From NCBI GenBank assembly GCA_910578115.1, contig CAJTPO010000015.1, positions 15,900 through 44,758 of the forward strand: 28,859 nt of DNA. Direction: 5' to 3'. Positions 7,550 through 15,084 of the stretch are shown here, piece by piece. Within the stretch, counting starts at the first letter, position 1. Every line of letters starts with the position of its first letter. The position numbers and the translations under genes are program-made. Below the pieces are notes generated by a model that saw only the letters and a list, made by a program, of their open reading frames with translations, was not told the DNA's origin and ran no database searches. The DNA comes from an uncultured Lachnospiraceae bacterium (GTDB lineage: Bacteria > Bacillota > Clostridia > Lachnospirales > Lachnospiraceae).

Positions 7550-8837
7550 ATCCAAACAGTCTCTCAAGTCCGACTTGATAGGAAAATTTCTCCTGCACCT
7601 TTCTTTTGCCGTTAGCGGCAATCTGCCTGCGCTCCTCCTCATGCGAAAGATAATACGCTGTTTTGGCAAGGCAGTCATCCAGGCTGTCAAACGTAACAAT
7701 CTCTACCCCTTCTTCAAAATACTCCGCAATCTCAGGCTGCCAGTTCGACAGCACGAAGCCGCCGCAGGCCATGATATCCAGAACTCTCAGCGGAATCCCT
7801 GAGTGAATGGAGCGAAGAGAAATGTTGAGATTAATTCTGCTGCCGGCAAAGACAAGCGGCATCTGCGTGTGATAGTCAACCGTGCCGCAGTTGCAGAAAT
7901 CCAGTTCCGGCAAAGCCGATGTATCCGAACCTGTGTATAACCTGAAATTGCTGCCTCTGTTTCCCGCTCCGTCACTGTTCTCACTTATCGCAAATCGATC
8001 TGCCATCTGTGTCAGCAGAATCCGCCGCTCCTCCACCGTCACCTTTTTCTCGAGAACTGCCGCCAAAAGAATGTCTTCCGCCTTCGCATAATAATCCTCC
8101 CCCAGCATCAGACCCTGCTTTTCCATCTGCACCTGTATCCTGCGCAGATCAATATTCCCATCCATGACGGCCTGCCGCAGGTAATCCTCATGATATGCAA
8201 AACACTGCCGGCTGATACCGGACGCTATTGCCGCCAAGCCTGCTGCCGGCTGTTCTCCCTGCCTGCTACTGCATTCTACAGCCCTTTCACACATATCTTC
8301 CTGCTTTACGGCATCTTTCCCTCCAAACAGCCTGTCATAATAATTATGTTCATCCGTATACAACGAGCCCACAAATGAAATGTCACACCGGAATCTCTCC
8401 TTTTCCCGTGGTGTCGCCTGACTGACGACCGCATCAAAGCAAGCAGTATCCACCGCCAGCGGCACGTAATGAACCGTATTCACCCCGTAGCCTTCCAGCT
8501 GCCCCACCATCTCCCGGTCAAAAATACCGATGTGATTGCAGGGAAGCCCGATCTGCTTTGCATACAGCGTAAAATGCGGGCAGTCATACACCCACGCATA
8601 ATAAGGAATCTGACAGGTATTGCAGATCATGGAGACAATCGGAAAATAGTTGAACGAAACGACCGCCTCTGCACCCTGTGCATGGATAAACGGTATCATC
8701 TCCATCGCCAGTTCCATGTCCCGGGTGTAGTGCCTGCACTCCTTACGGAAGCAAACGACTTCGAAGCCCGGTTTTATTAAGTTGTCCATAAGGATCTGCT
8801 CGTTGTTTGCATTCCAGGAATATAATATCAGCTTCAT
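7548..8837 (-). CDS. CgeB/DUF3880-type glycosyltransferase
   Basis: 429 residues, paralogue of the plus-strand gene at 4588. Shared landmarks are SFNYFPIVSMIC (61-72), WVYDCP (82-87), IGIFDRE (103-109), FVGSLYTDEHNYYDR, SRINLNISLRSIHSGIPLRV, DIMACGGFVLSN and YYLSHEEER. I chose the ATG at 8837 because GGGGAGGGG is just upstream and the protein then starts with the same beta-strand as its paralogues; 22 upstream in-frame residues are unlike the family. Relative to the paralogue it has two extra polar insertions (around GGKDAVKQEDMCERAVECSS and around ENSDGAGNRGSNF). It is the last gene of the minus-strand cluster. The sugar it uses is unknown. Confidence 0.85.
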   Translation of the reverse strand: MKLILYSWNANNEQILMDNLIKPGFEVVCFRKECRHYTRDMELAMEMIPFIHAQGAEAVVSFNYFPIVSMICNTCQIPYYAWVYDCPHFTLYAKQIGLPCNHIGIFDREMVGQLEGYGVNTVHYVPLAVDTACFDAVVSQATPREKERFRCDISFVGSLYTDEHNYYDRLFGGKDAVKQEDMCERAVECSSRQGEQPAAGLAAIASGISRQCFAYHEDYLRQAVMDGNIDLRRIQVQMEKQGLMLGEDYYAKAEDILLAAVLEKKVTVEERRILLTQMADRFAISENSDGAGNRGSNFRLYTGSDTSALPELDFCNCGTVDYHTQMPLVFAGSRINLNISLRSIHSGIPLRVLDIMACGGFVLSNWQPEIAEYFEEGVEIVTFDSLDDCLAKTAYYLSHEEERRQIAANGKRKVQEKFSYQVGLERLFG

Positions 8838-8937
8838 CTGCCCCTCCCCTTCACCTCTTTTCTGCCGGCACCAAATACGATCCGACAACACTACAATGGA
8901 CACAGGACAATCCGGTGCCCCTTCCTATGCGCTGCAG

Positions 8938-10155
8938 CTACTCAGTCAGATATTCCGCAATGAATTTCTCTTTTTCCCCATCGTAGTTCTGCAGATTGAT
9001 AAACCCGCAGTCATGCACGCACCATGGCTCGTTCATCCACGGCACGACCACCCGATAGCCTTTTCGTCTAAACTCCATGCTCTGTGAGCAGTCATAGAAG
9101 TCCCATTTACAGAAAAGATCCTCCCGCCAGGGAATATCATACTGTGTCACCATCAGAAAGCCGTCTATCGCGTCCACTTCCATATAAGACAATTTTTCCG
9201 AAAACATATTGGAAAGCAGTTCCGTCTCATAGATATGCTGTTCATACAGCATACCAAACCGATCCGCATCCCACATCACACCCGTGGACGGCATCTTCTT
9301 CACCCCCACATTGCCGATCATGCCAATCTGTGGATCCGTCCTGAAAATACGCAGGCAGTCACTGATAAAATCCCGATTGATAATAAAAGTATCATGATGC
9401 AGGTAGACCTTGTATTTTGCCCGGGAACACTGCATCGCCTCGTTGTAAGCCGAAGTCAAAGATTTCGCCTCTTCAACGGTCAGCACATTGAGCTGTATAC
9501 CGTCCGGCACATACAGATGATTGATGTAATGAATACATTCCTGCGCATACACAACATTATTCGTACAGATAATAAAGCAGAACTCCTGAGCGCTATCCGC
9601 ACTCTCATCGCCGGATCCACCAGCGCTGCCGCACAGTTCCCTGCCTGACTTACCGGCAGTATCAGTAACTTCTCTGTCAGGTAAACTATCTCTGCCTGCC
9701 GTCCTCATAGCGCATTTATCTGGCATCTTCATACTGCCTTCATCTGCCGTCTGTCCTGACAGCGCACCCTCGTCGATCACCCGCAGCACCTTATCCCTGT
9801 TCACAACGCCAAAATCGATCGCCCGCAGCAATTCATAAGAGGAGACCTGATTCTGCAGGAGAAACTGGTAGAATGACTCCAGCTCGTCCAGAACATCGAA
9901 ATCAATTCGCCGCAGATAAAACTTCAGCGCTGTATAGCGCTCCAACAGCTCATCTACATCTGTTATCTTTATAAACAGCGTCGGCTGCCCGGCTTCTTTC
10001 TCCCGCTCGTGAATCGTGCACAGATAACAGACCATGGCAAGATCATTATCATGCTCTGTCGTATCCTTATAAGAGAGTAATAACGGCTTAATATCATCGT
10101 ATTTACCGTTCTGCAACAGGTCATTAACCTGCCGCCTCAACTGATTGGCGTCCAT
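8938..10155 (-). CDS. Helical-module plus PF13712-like glycosyltransferase fusion
   Basis: 405 residues in three parts. Residues 1-130 are an all-helical module (signature EKEAGQPTLF, then LERYTALKFYLRRIDFD). Residues 131-190 form a low-complexity Ser/Gly/Asp linker. Residues 191-405 are a GT-A-like domain of the Glyco_tranf_2_5 type: FCFIICTNN, NVLTVEEAKSLTSAYNEAM, the putative metal site YLHHDTF (251-257), DAIDGFLMVTQYDIPWREDLF and DFYDCSQSMEF. The same two parts occur as separate overlapping genes next door (12254-12688 and the start of 10227-12257), so this is a natural fusion. The start at 10155 has GGAAGG 9 bp upstream; the TTG 15 bp earlier does not. Confidence 0.82.
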   Translation of the reverse strand: MDANQLRRQVNDLLQNGKYDDIKPLLLSYKDTTEHDNDLAMVCYLCTIHEREKEAGQPTLFIKITDVDELLERYTALKFYLRRIDFDVLDELESFYQFLLQNQVSSYELLRAIDFGVVNRDKVLRVIDEGALSGQTADEGSMKMPDKCAMRTAGRDSLPDREVTDTAGKSGRELCGSAGGSGDESADSAQEFCFIICTNNVVYAQECIHYINHLYVPDGIQLNVLTVEEAKSLTSAYNEAMQCSRAKYKVYLHHDTFIINRDFISDCLRIFRTDPQIGMIGNVGVKKMPSTGVMWDADRFGMLYEQHIYETELLSNMFSEKLSYMEVDAIDGFLMVTQYDIPWREDLFCKWDFYDCSQSMEFRRKGYRVVVPWMNEPWCVHDCGFINLQNYDGEKEKFIAEYLTE

Positions 10156-10226
10156 ATTTTTTCCTTCCAATTATCCCAGAAACAACAAATTTCTGCCGCT
10201 GTCTGTAATCCCCGAACCATCTGAAT

Positions 10227-12257
10227 TTACCGCTTCTGTGCCTTCACCGTATACTGGAATGTCTCATACATCCACGCCTCCGTATTCTCCGACAGTTTAA
10301 GCAGTATATTCATAATCTCCCGTTGCCGCCCGGATATGTCAAACACAGTTCCGTTGATGTCTTTGACTTCAAATCCTGCATTCTCAAATAAGGTCATTAT
10401 CTCGAAGTAGGTAAAAAGATGAATGTGTGTCCTGTCCAATAGTCCCACATCACTGTACCGAAATCTTCCTTCAATCAGCTCTTCCATCACCGAAATGTGC
10501 ATCACGTTCGGTATGCTTGCAATAATATGACCATTTTCATGTAACAGCTCCCGGCACATCCTGACCACTTCCTCCGGATGTCTTAAATGCTCCAATACAT
10601 CTCCAAATATGATATAATCAAATTTTTCCTCAAAGGGAATGGTCAACTCGTCGATATTTCCATATTTCACTATCGCTGTATGCTTTGCTATCTCCACTGC
10701 CGCCTTGTTAATATCCAGACCATAGGTTTGACAATTCGGATAACAGGACTGAATCTCAAACAGCGTCGCACCCAGGTCACACCCCACTTCAAGCACCTTG
10801 AATTCCCGCTCGGACGGTTCCTTAATATACTTCATCAACGCCCTGTTGGGACGCAGATTAAAGTAATTCATCCCCCAGGCCGCTCTCATAAAGGTTCTGT
10901 CCTCTTCCCGCCACAGTTCTGTCCCGGCATAAATTTCTTCTCCCCGCCTAAAACTCTCCCATGCACATGCCCGACGGCACACTGTCTGCTCAAGATTATT
11001 CTGGATCATGCGAATCGTATAGTCTGTCAGCACGTCTTCCGGAGATTTCAGTTCTTCCCGAAACCGCCCGACCTTATTAAATACATTCCGTTTGATCGCC
11101 CAGATTCTCCAATTAGAGAATAACGTCTTTTGCGTCATCTTTCTATTCTGCTGAATCCGGCTGTTCTGGGCAAACATGGCAAGCACATCTCTGCCTGTAA
11201 TCCTGCTGCCATCGTCATCATAATAATTAGTGACCGGATTTGCAGTCCCTGCATTTTCTGTATGTAAAGCTGAAATCAGCTCCAACAGACTTCCCTTTTC
11301 CGGGTATACACCGGCTTCCATAAAGACAATATAATCCTCTGTCTCAAAATTTTCCAATACCGCATTCCACAGCTTGCCATAGCCCTGTACCCCTTCGTCA
11401 AACCACAGATATTCATACGATTGAGAAGAAAGCCAGTCCGCCGAGCCGTCTGTGGAACCGTTGTCCGCTATGATAATATTGGCAATACCGTCTACCTCAG
11501 AAAGCCATTCCAGAGTATCCTGAAGCTGTATCTTCCGGTTATATGTGGTCAGGACCACCGTTATCTTAAATGCATTTTTTTCTTTTATCGCAGGTATCTC
11601 TTCCCCATACTCCCGGATAAATTTAAGCCGTTCCTTATCATAATTCATCAGGCTCACGCAGCCACTGTTATGAATACACCACGGTTTCCCCTGTCTGGGG
11701 ACGACTACCTTATACCCCCGTCTTGCAAATTCCTTACTCTGTGAACAATCATAAAAATCCCACCCGTCAAATAAATCCTCCCGCCACGGAATATCATACT
11801 GCGTTATCATAAGGAAACCATCTATTACCTCTACCTGTGTCAAAACATCGTCAGACATCCGGACCTCTTTCGTTTCGCGAACTTTCCAATTATACAGTGC
11901 TCCCTGTCTTGCCCCCTCCCACATAATGCCGGCAGTCGATAATCTGGAAGCCCCTACCATCCCGATCATTCCAATCTTTTTATCCTGTTCAAATACATCC
12001 AGAAAATCCTGTATAAAATTCCTGTTGATAATAAAGACATCCTGATGCAGGTACACTTTATACTTCGCATCGGAAGCATACATGCCTTCATTATACCCCG
12101 CCGTCATAGATCTGGCGTCTTCAATCGTCAAAACATTGATCTGATACCCATCTGGAACGTGCAGATGCGCAATATAGTAAAGACACTCTTCCGTATATAA
12201 CTGATCATTACTGCATATGATAAAACACACTTCTTTATCATTGACAATTTTACTCAT
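10227..12257 (-). CDS. Trimodular protein: PF13712-like GT, GT2-like domain, SAM-dependent methyltransferase
   Basis: 676 residues. Residues 1-220 match the GT part of the 405-residue neighbour (FIICSNDQLY, NVLTIEDARSMTAGYNEGM, YLHQDVFIINR at 69-79, EVIDGFLMITQYDIPWREDLF). Residues 231-460 are GT2-like (ITVVLTTYNRKIQLQDTL, IADNGSTDGS), but the usual DxD after the central strand reads MEAGVYPE (313-320), so this domain may be inactive or use other residues. Residues 486-676 are a class I methyltransferase with LEVGCDLGATLF (489-500), YGLDIN and FGDVLEHLRHPEE. It could transfer a sugar and methylate it. The ATG overlaps the previous gene by 4 bp and has GGAGAG 8 bp upstream inside that gene. 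Confidence 0.85.
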   Translation of the reverse strand: MSKIVNDKEVCFIICSNDQLYTEECLYYIAHLHVPDGYQINVLTIEDARSMTAGYNEGMYASDAKYKVYLHQDVFIINRNFIQDFLDVFEQDKKIGMIGMVGASRLSTAGIMWEGARQGALYNWKVRETKEVRMSDDVLTQVEVIDGFLMITQYDIPWREDLFDGWDFYDCSQSKEFARRGYKVVVPRQGKPWCIHNSGCVSLMNYDKERLKFIREYGEEIPAIKEKNAFKITVVLTTYNRKIQLQDTLEWLSEVDGIANIIIADNGSTDGSADWLSSQSYEYLWFDEGVQGYGKLWNAVLENFETEDYIVFMEAGVYPEKGSLLELISALHTENAGTANPVTNYYDDDGSRITGRDVLAMFAQNSRIQQNRKMTQKTLFSNWRIWAIKRNVFNKVGRFREELKSPEDVLTDYTIRMIQNNLEQTVCRRACAWESFRRGEEIYAGTELWREEDRTFMRAAWGMNYFNLRPNRALMKYIKEPSEREFKVLEVGCDLGATLFEIQSCYPNCQTYGLDINKAAVEIAKHTAIVKYGNIDELTIPFEEKFDYIIFGDVLEHLRHPEEVVRMCRELLHENGHIIASIPNVMHISVMEELIEGRFRYSDVGLLDRTHIHLFTYFEIMTLFENAGFEVKDINGTVFDISGRQREIMNILLKLSENTEAWMYETFQYTVKAQKR

Positions 12258-12688
12258 ACCAGTATCTCTCCATTTATCATCTTATCCTTAATGATCTGCA
12301 GAACTCTTTCCTTATCTATGTTTCCACAGTACATAACAGCAAACAATTCCTGTCGCGATACCTGATTGACTATCAGAAACTGATTAAAAGCATCCAGACT
12401 GTCGTCCATGATGTCAAACTCCAGTCTCCTGAGGTAAAACATCAATACAGTATAACGGCATACAATCTCATCCAGATTGTTCACCTTTTCAAAAAGTGTG
12501 CACTGACCGGCCGCCCTTTCCTGTTCACAAACGGAAAGCATGATCCTGGCAATCGCCAGATCATTTATCTGATCTATTATCTCAGTATCAGTCTCCAGCA
12601 GTGTGTGAATTTCCGCATACTGTCTTCTCAGTAACAGTTCGTCGAACCGCTCTTTTAAAATCAAGTCCCATCTCACCTTCGCATCCAT
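12254..12688 (-). CDS. Stand-alone helical module (144 aa), partner of the trimodular transferase
   Basis: 144 residues, predicted all alpha-helix, with no signal peptide or membrane segment. It aligns along its length with the first 130 residues of the gene at 8938-10155: NDLAIARIMLSVCEQERAAGQ against NDLAMVCYLCTIHEREKEAGQ, and RYTVLMFYLRRLEFDIMDD against RYTALKFYLRRIDFDVLDE. No catalytic residues stand out. Its stop overlaps the start of the trimodular transferase, which begins with the GT domain that is fused to this module next door, so the two products probably act together. Ribosome site GAGGGG is 6 bp upstream. I know no named family with confidence. Confidence 0.8.
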   Translation of the reverse strand: MDAKVRWDLILKERFDELLLRRQYAEIHTLLETDTEIIDQINDLAIARIMLSVCEQERAAGQCTLFEKVNNLDEIVCRYTVLMFYLRRLEFDIMDDSLDAFNQFLIVNQVSRQELFAVMYCGNIDKERVLQIIKDKMINGEILV

Positions 12689-12731
12689 TCTGTTTCCCCT
12701 CTATTCATGAACCACAATCTCCTGTTACATC

Positions 12732-12759
12732 TGTATACTGTATTATCTCATCATTTCAA
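12732..12759 (-). promoter_or_regulatory. Candidate sigma-A promoter for the helical module / trimodular pair
   Basis: Minus strand TTGAAA (12754-12759), a 16-bp spacer, and TATACA (12732-12737). It overlaps the stop codon of the upstream GT2 and would start transcription about 37 bp before the ATG at 12688. The 67-bp gap is otherwise unremarkable. Confidence 0.4.
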
Positions 12760-13796
12760 TGCAGGTACTTTTTAAGAACCTCATGTATCGTCCGGACACT
12801 TTCCCGTGTTAACTGCATATCCAGTACGGTCTTCAGCAAATGGAATAACGGTTCCGATGATGCCTGCAGGTATCGGTTCTCCCGTACCCCGGGAAATAAT
12901 GTAAGCAGTTCCCGGACCAGAATTTCCATTTCTTCTACCGATATTGTATAACCCCGAAGCAGAAGCATCCGTATACTGAGTACATATCCCCAATCATAAA
13001 ACAAATACTCCATTTCCTCATAATACTTCCGTAAAAATCCCCGTTGTGCCAAATCTGCCATCAATGCTTTCCACACCTGTACATTATCCAGTTTCCTTGT
13101 ATCCCATCTGCCACGCGATGTAGAATCCGGAGTCATATAATAGTAATACAATATTTTATCCAGCTGATAATGTCTCTTCTCATACAGACGCACAGGTACC
13201 GTAAAAGATGGTTCCTCACAGATCAGCTGTTCCGCAAACCGGATCTGATTCTCCTTGATCAGACTCATGCGATAGAATTTACGCATGCAACCAAGAGAAC
13301 ATTCATCCACACAAGTCAGATAGAACCCTTTTTTGATCTCCTCTTTATCCAGAAGCAGCAGTCCGCTTCTTCTTCCTTCTTCTGTCGATATCGTGGACAG
13401 ATCCGTGTCCTCCCGTACCTTCTGCATCCGGTATTCCACCACATCGGCATCGCAGCTCTTCGCTCTTTCATACAAACACTCGGCCGCCTCGAGAACCAAC
13501 CGGTCGTCCGCATCACAAAACATAAGATACTCTCCGCCTGCATAGGAAATACCTACATTTCTTGCTCCACCCTGTCTAAGATTTTCAGACAGAGAAACAG
13601 CCAGAACCGAATCCGGAAACCGTTTCTCTGTCTCCGTTATCCTGTCCCATGTCCGTCCCGCATCCGTAGAAGCGTCATCCACCAGAATTATTTCCAGATT
13701 CTCAATACCTATGGTCTGATTGACAAGACTCTCGACACACCTGTCCAAATACTGCGCCACATTATAACAGGGAACTACAATACTTACTTTTTTCAT
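12756..13796 (-). CDS. GT2 family glycosyltransferase (copy 1 of a paralogous pair)
   Basis: 346 residues. The N-terminal GT-A domain shows SIVVPCYNVAQYLDRCVESL (5-24), LVDDASTD (38-45), RQGGARNVG (74-82) and the metal-binding DADD (95-98), the classic layout of enzymes that transfer a sugar from a nucleotide donor. The C-terminal part holds RKFYRMSLIKENQIRF and CEEPSF, a helical tail typical of EpsJ/WaaB-like GT2 proteins. It aligns end to end with the gene at 23674-24708. The gene starts 8 bp after the stop of the CgeB-like gene upstream, so the two form an operon, and the same pair (CgeB-like then GT2) occurs at 23.7-25.9 kb. Confidence 0.9.
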   Translation of the reverse strand: MKKVSIVVPCYNVAQYLDRCVESLVNQTIGIENLEIILVDDASTDAGRTWDRITETEKRFPDSVLAVSLSENLRQGGARNVGISYAGGEYLMFCDADDRLVLEAAECLYERAKSCDADVVEYRMQKVREDTDLSTISTEEGRRSGLLLLDKEEIKKGFYLTCVDECSLGCMRKFYRMSLIKENQIRFAEQLICEEPSFTVPVRLYEKRHYQLDKILYYYYMTPDSTSRGRWDTRKLDNVQVWKALMADLAQRGFLRKYYEEMEYLFYDWGYVLSIRMLLLRGYTISVEEMEILVRELLTLFPGVRENRYLQASSEPLFHLLKTVLDMQLTRESVRTIHEVLKKYLH

Positions 13797-13804
13797 CGGT
13801 ACAG

Positions 13805-14989
13805 CTATTCTCCTCTCTCCGTCTCTGTTACCCAGTCTAACAGACTCTTGATCTTCTTTTCATAAGTATAATTGTTCATCGCTTTCTCATGACCGGCTCT
13901 CGCAATCTGTTCCCTCTCTTCTTCATGTTCCAGATAATAATCTACCTTCCAAAGCAATTCTTCCGGTGTCCGGAACATAACAATTTCTCTGTCTTCCTCG
14001 AACAGCTCAGCGGTTTCTTCACAATAATTCGTCAGCACAAACCCGCCCGCCCCCATAATGTCCATGATACGCTGCGGCGTGCCTCCTTCTATCCCTTTCA
14101 GCGCAATATTCAGATTGATCTTGCTCACCGCATAAATAAAGGAAGTCGCTTCGCCTACCAAGACAGGCGGTCTCAAATGGACTTTGGGCATTACCGCCCT
14201 GTCTACCACGCTGTATGTATACAGATACACATCATGATCCTCCGCCAGCAGATTCAGGGTACATACTCTTTCAATATTTGCCAGCTTACGAATCAGGTAG
14301 GCTGCTTCAAAATACCGCACATCTTCAATATTATACGGATTACTGATCTTAAATGCAGGGCTTACCAGGCCAATATAGTCTAAAATCTCCTGTCCGGTCT
14401 GCCCATAGACCCTGTTGATCCCATCCCATTTAAAGGCCGCTTCTTCAAAAATACTGCAAAAATATTCCTGTATATTGGGAGGGATCAGGTCAAGACACCT
14501 GTCGTACTCATTTTTTTCATATAAATTAGCTATGAAGCTGATATCGTGGATATATTCCCGCTCTGATATCGCCCCATTGTTCCCTGTCGCTTCCCTGTCA
14601 CTGTTCACTGACAATGGCTGATATAAAACATGCGGGCAGCCGCCCTTCCTCATTCTCTCAGCGTCAAGCTTATCAAACACAGAATACCAGATATTATCCA
14701 GCGTTCCCATAACAGTATATGATTTCAAATAAGGAGCATCCCAGATCACTGGTACATATTTGATTCCTGACCAATAAGCCGCTACCGCAATATTATAGAT
14801 CAGATGAATCGACATCAGATGCGTGATCCCATACTCTTTAATATAAGCCACCACCGCATTGATCTTATCCTCATCCATATTGGATGTATCCTGGATTTCT
14901 GGATATTCCATCACATCATAGTTCAATTTTCTCAACGCATCCGTAATATAGGTCGCATCTGAGGAACCAAATACGTATAAAATCTTCAT
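13805..14989 (-). CDS. CgeB-like glycosyltransferase, subgroup A (copy 1 of 3)
   Basis: 394 residues. Landmarks shared with the genes at 24705 and 25880 are an N-terminal strand MKILYVFGSSDATYI, the segment THLMSIHLIYN, VIWDAPY, SVFDKLDAERM, RWDGINRVYGQTG, SKINLNIALKGIEGGTPQRI, DIMGAGGFVLTNYCEETAELF and YYLEHEEEREQIARAGH. The C-terminal half is the glycosyl-transferases-group-1 (PF13524-like) domain. A GT-B fold and nucleotide-sugar donor are expected from the family; specificity is unknown. The start ATG at 14989 is preceded by AAGG at short spacing and GGAG further up. It is the first gene after the divergent promoter region and the likely head of a minus-strand operon down to 7.5 kb. Confidence 0.86.
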   Translation of the reverse strand: MKILYVFGSSDATYITDALRKLNYDVMEYPEIQDTSNMDEDKINAVVAYIKEYGITHLMSIHLIYNIAVAAYWSGIKYVPVIWDAPYLKSYTVMGTLDNIWYSVFDKLDAERMRKGGCPHVLYQPLSVNSDREATGNNGAISEREYIHDISFIANLYEKNEYDRCLDLIPPNIQEYFCSIFEEAAFKWDGINRVYGQTGQEILDYIGLVSPAFKISNPYNIEDVRYFEAAYLIRKLANIERVCTLNLLAEDHDVYLYTYSVVDRAVMPKVHLRPPVLVGEATSFIYAVSKINLNIALKGIEGGTPQRIMDIMGAGGFVLTNYCEETAELFEEDREIVMFRTPEELLWKVDYYLEHEEEREQIARAGHEKAMNNYTYEKKIKSLLDWVTETERGE

Positions 14990-15033
14990 CCTTATAAACT
15001 TCCAATCTCCTATCGCTTTTTTGCACTATCTAT

Positions 15034-15062
15034 AATATAATAAAAAACAGCACAAAAGTAAA
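15034..15062 (-). promoter_or_regulatory. Candidate sigma-A promoter in the divergent intergenic region
   Basis: Minus strand TTTACT (15057-15062), a 17-bp spacer, and TATATT (15034-15039), giving a start near 15027 and a leader of about 38 nt before the CgeB-like gene at 14989. The same AT-rich stretch (TATAATATAAT at 15031-15041) may serve the plus-strand gene at 15085, but I see no good -35 for that direction. Confidence 0.45.
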
Positions 15063-15084
15063 CCGCGAATAAGTGAGGCGCCAG

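Noticed and set aside
12254..12688. Possible frameshift splitting a longer helical-module/transferase fusion into two genes
   Set aside because: The second gene has its own ATG and a GGAGAG ribosome site at good distance, with a clean 4-bp ATGA overlap, so separate coupled genes are more likely than an error or a broken gene.
13044..13865. Plus-strand frame of 273 codons opposite the GT2 gene
   Set aside because: Composition is that of a reversed GT2 (rich in His, Ile, Arg) and it crosses the boundary of two real genes; not credible as a protein.
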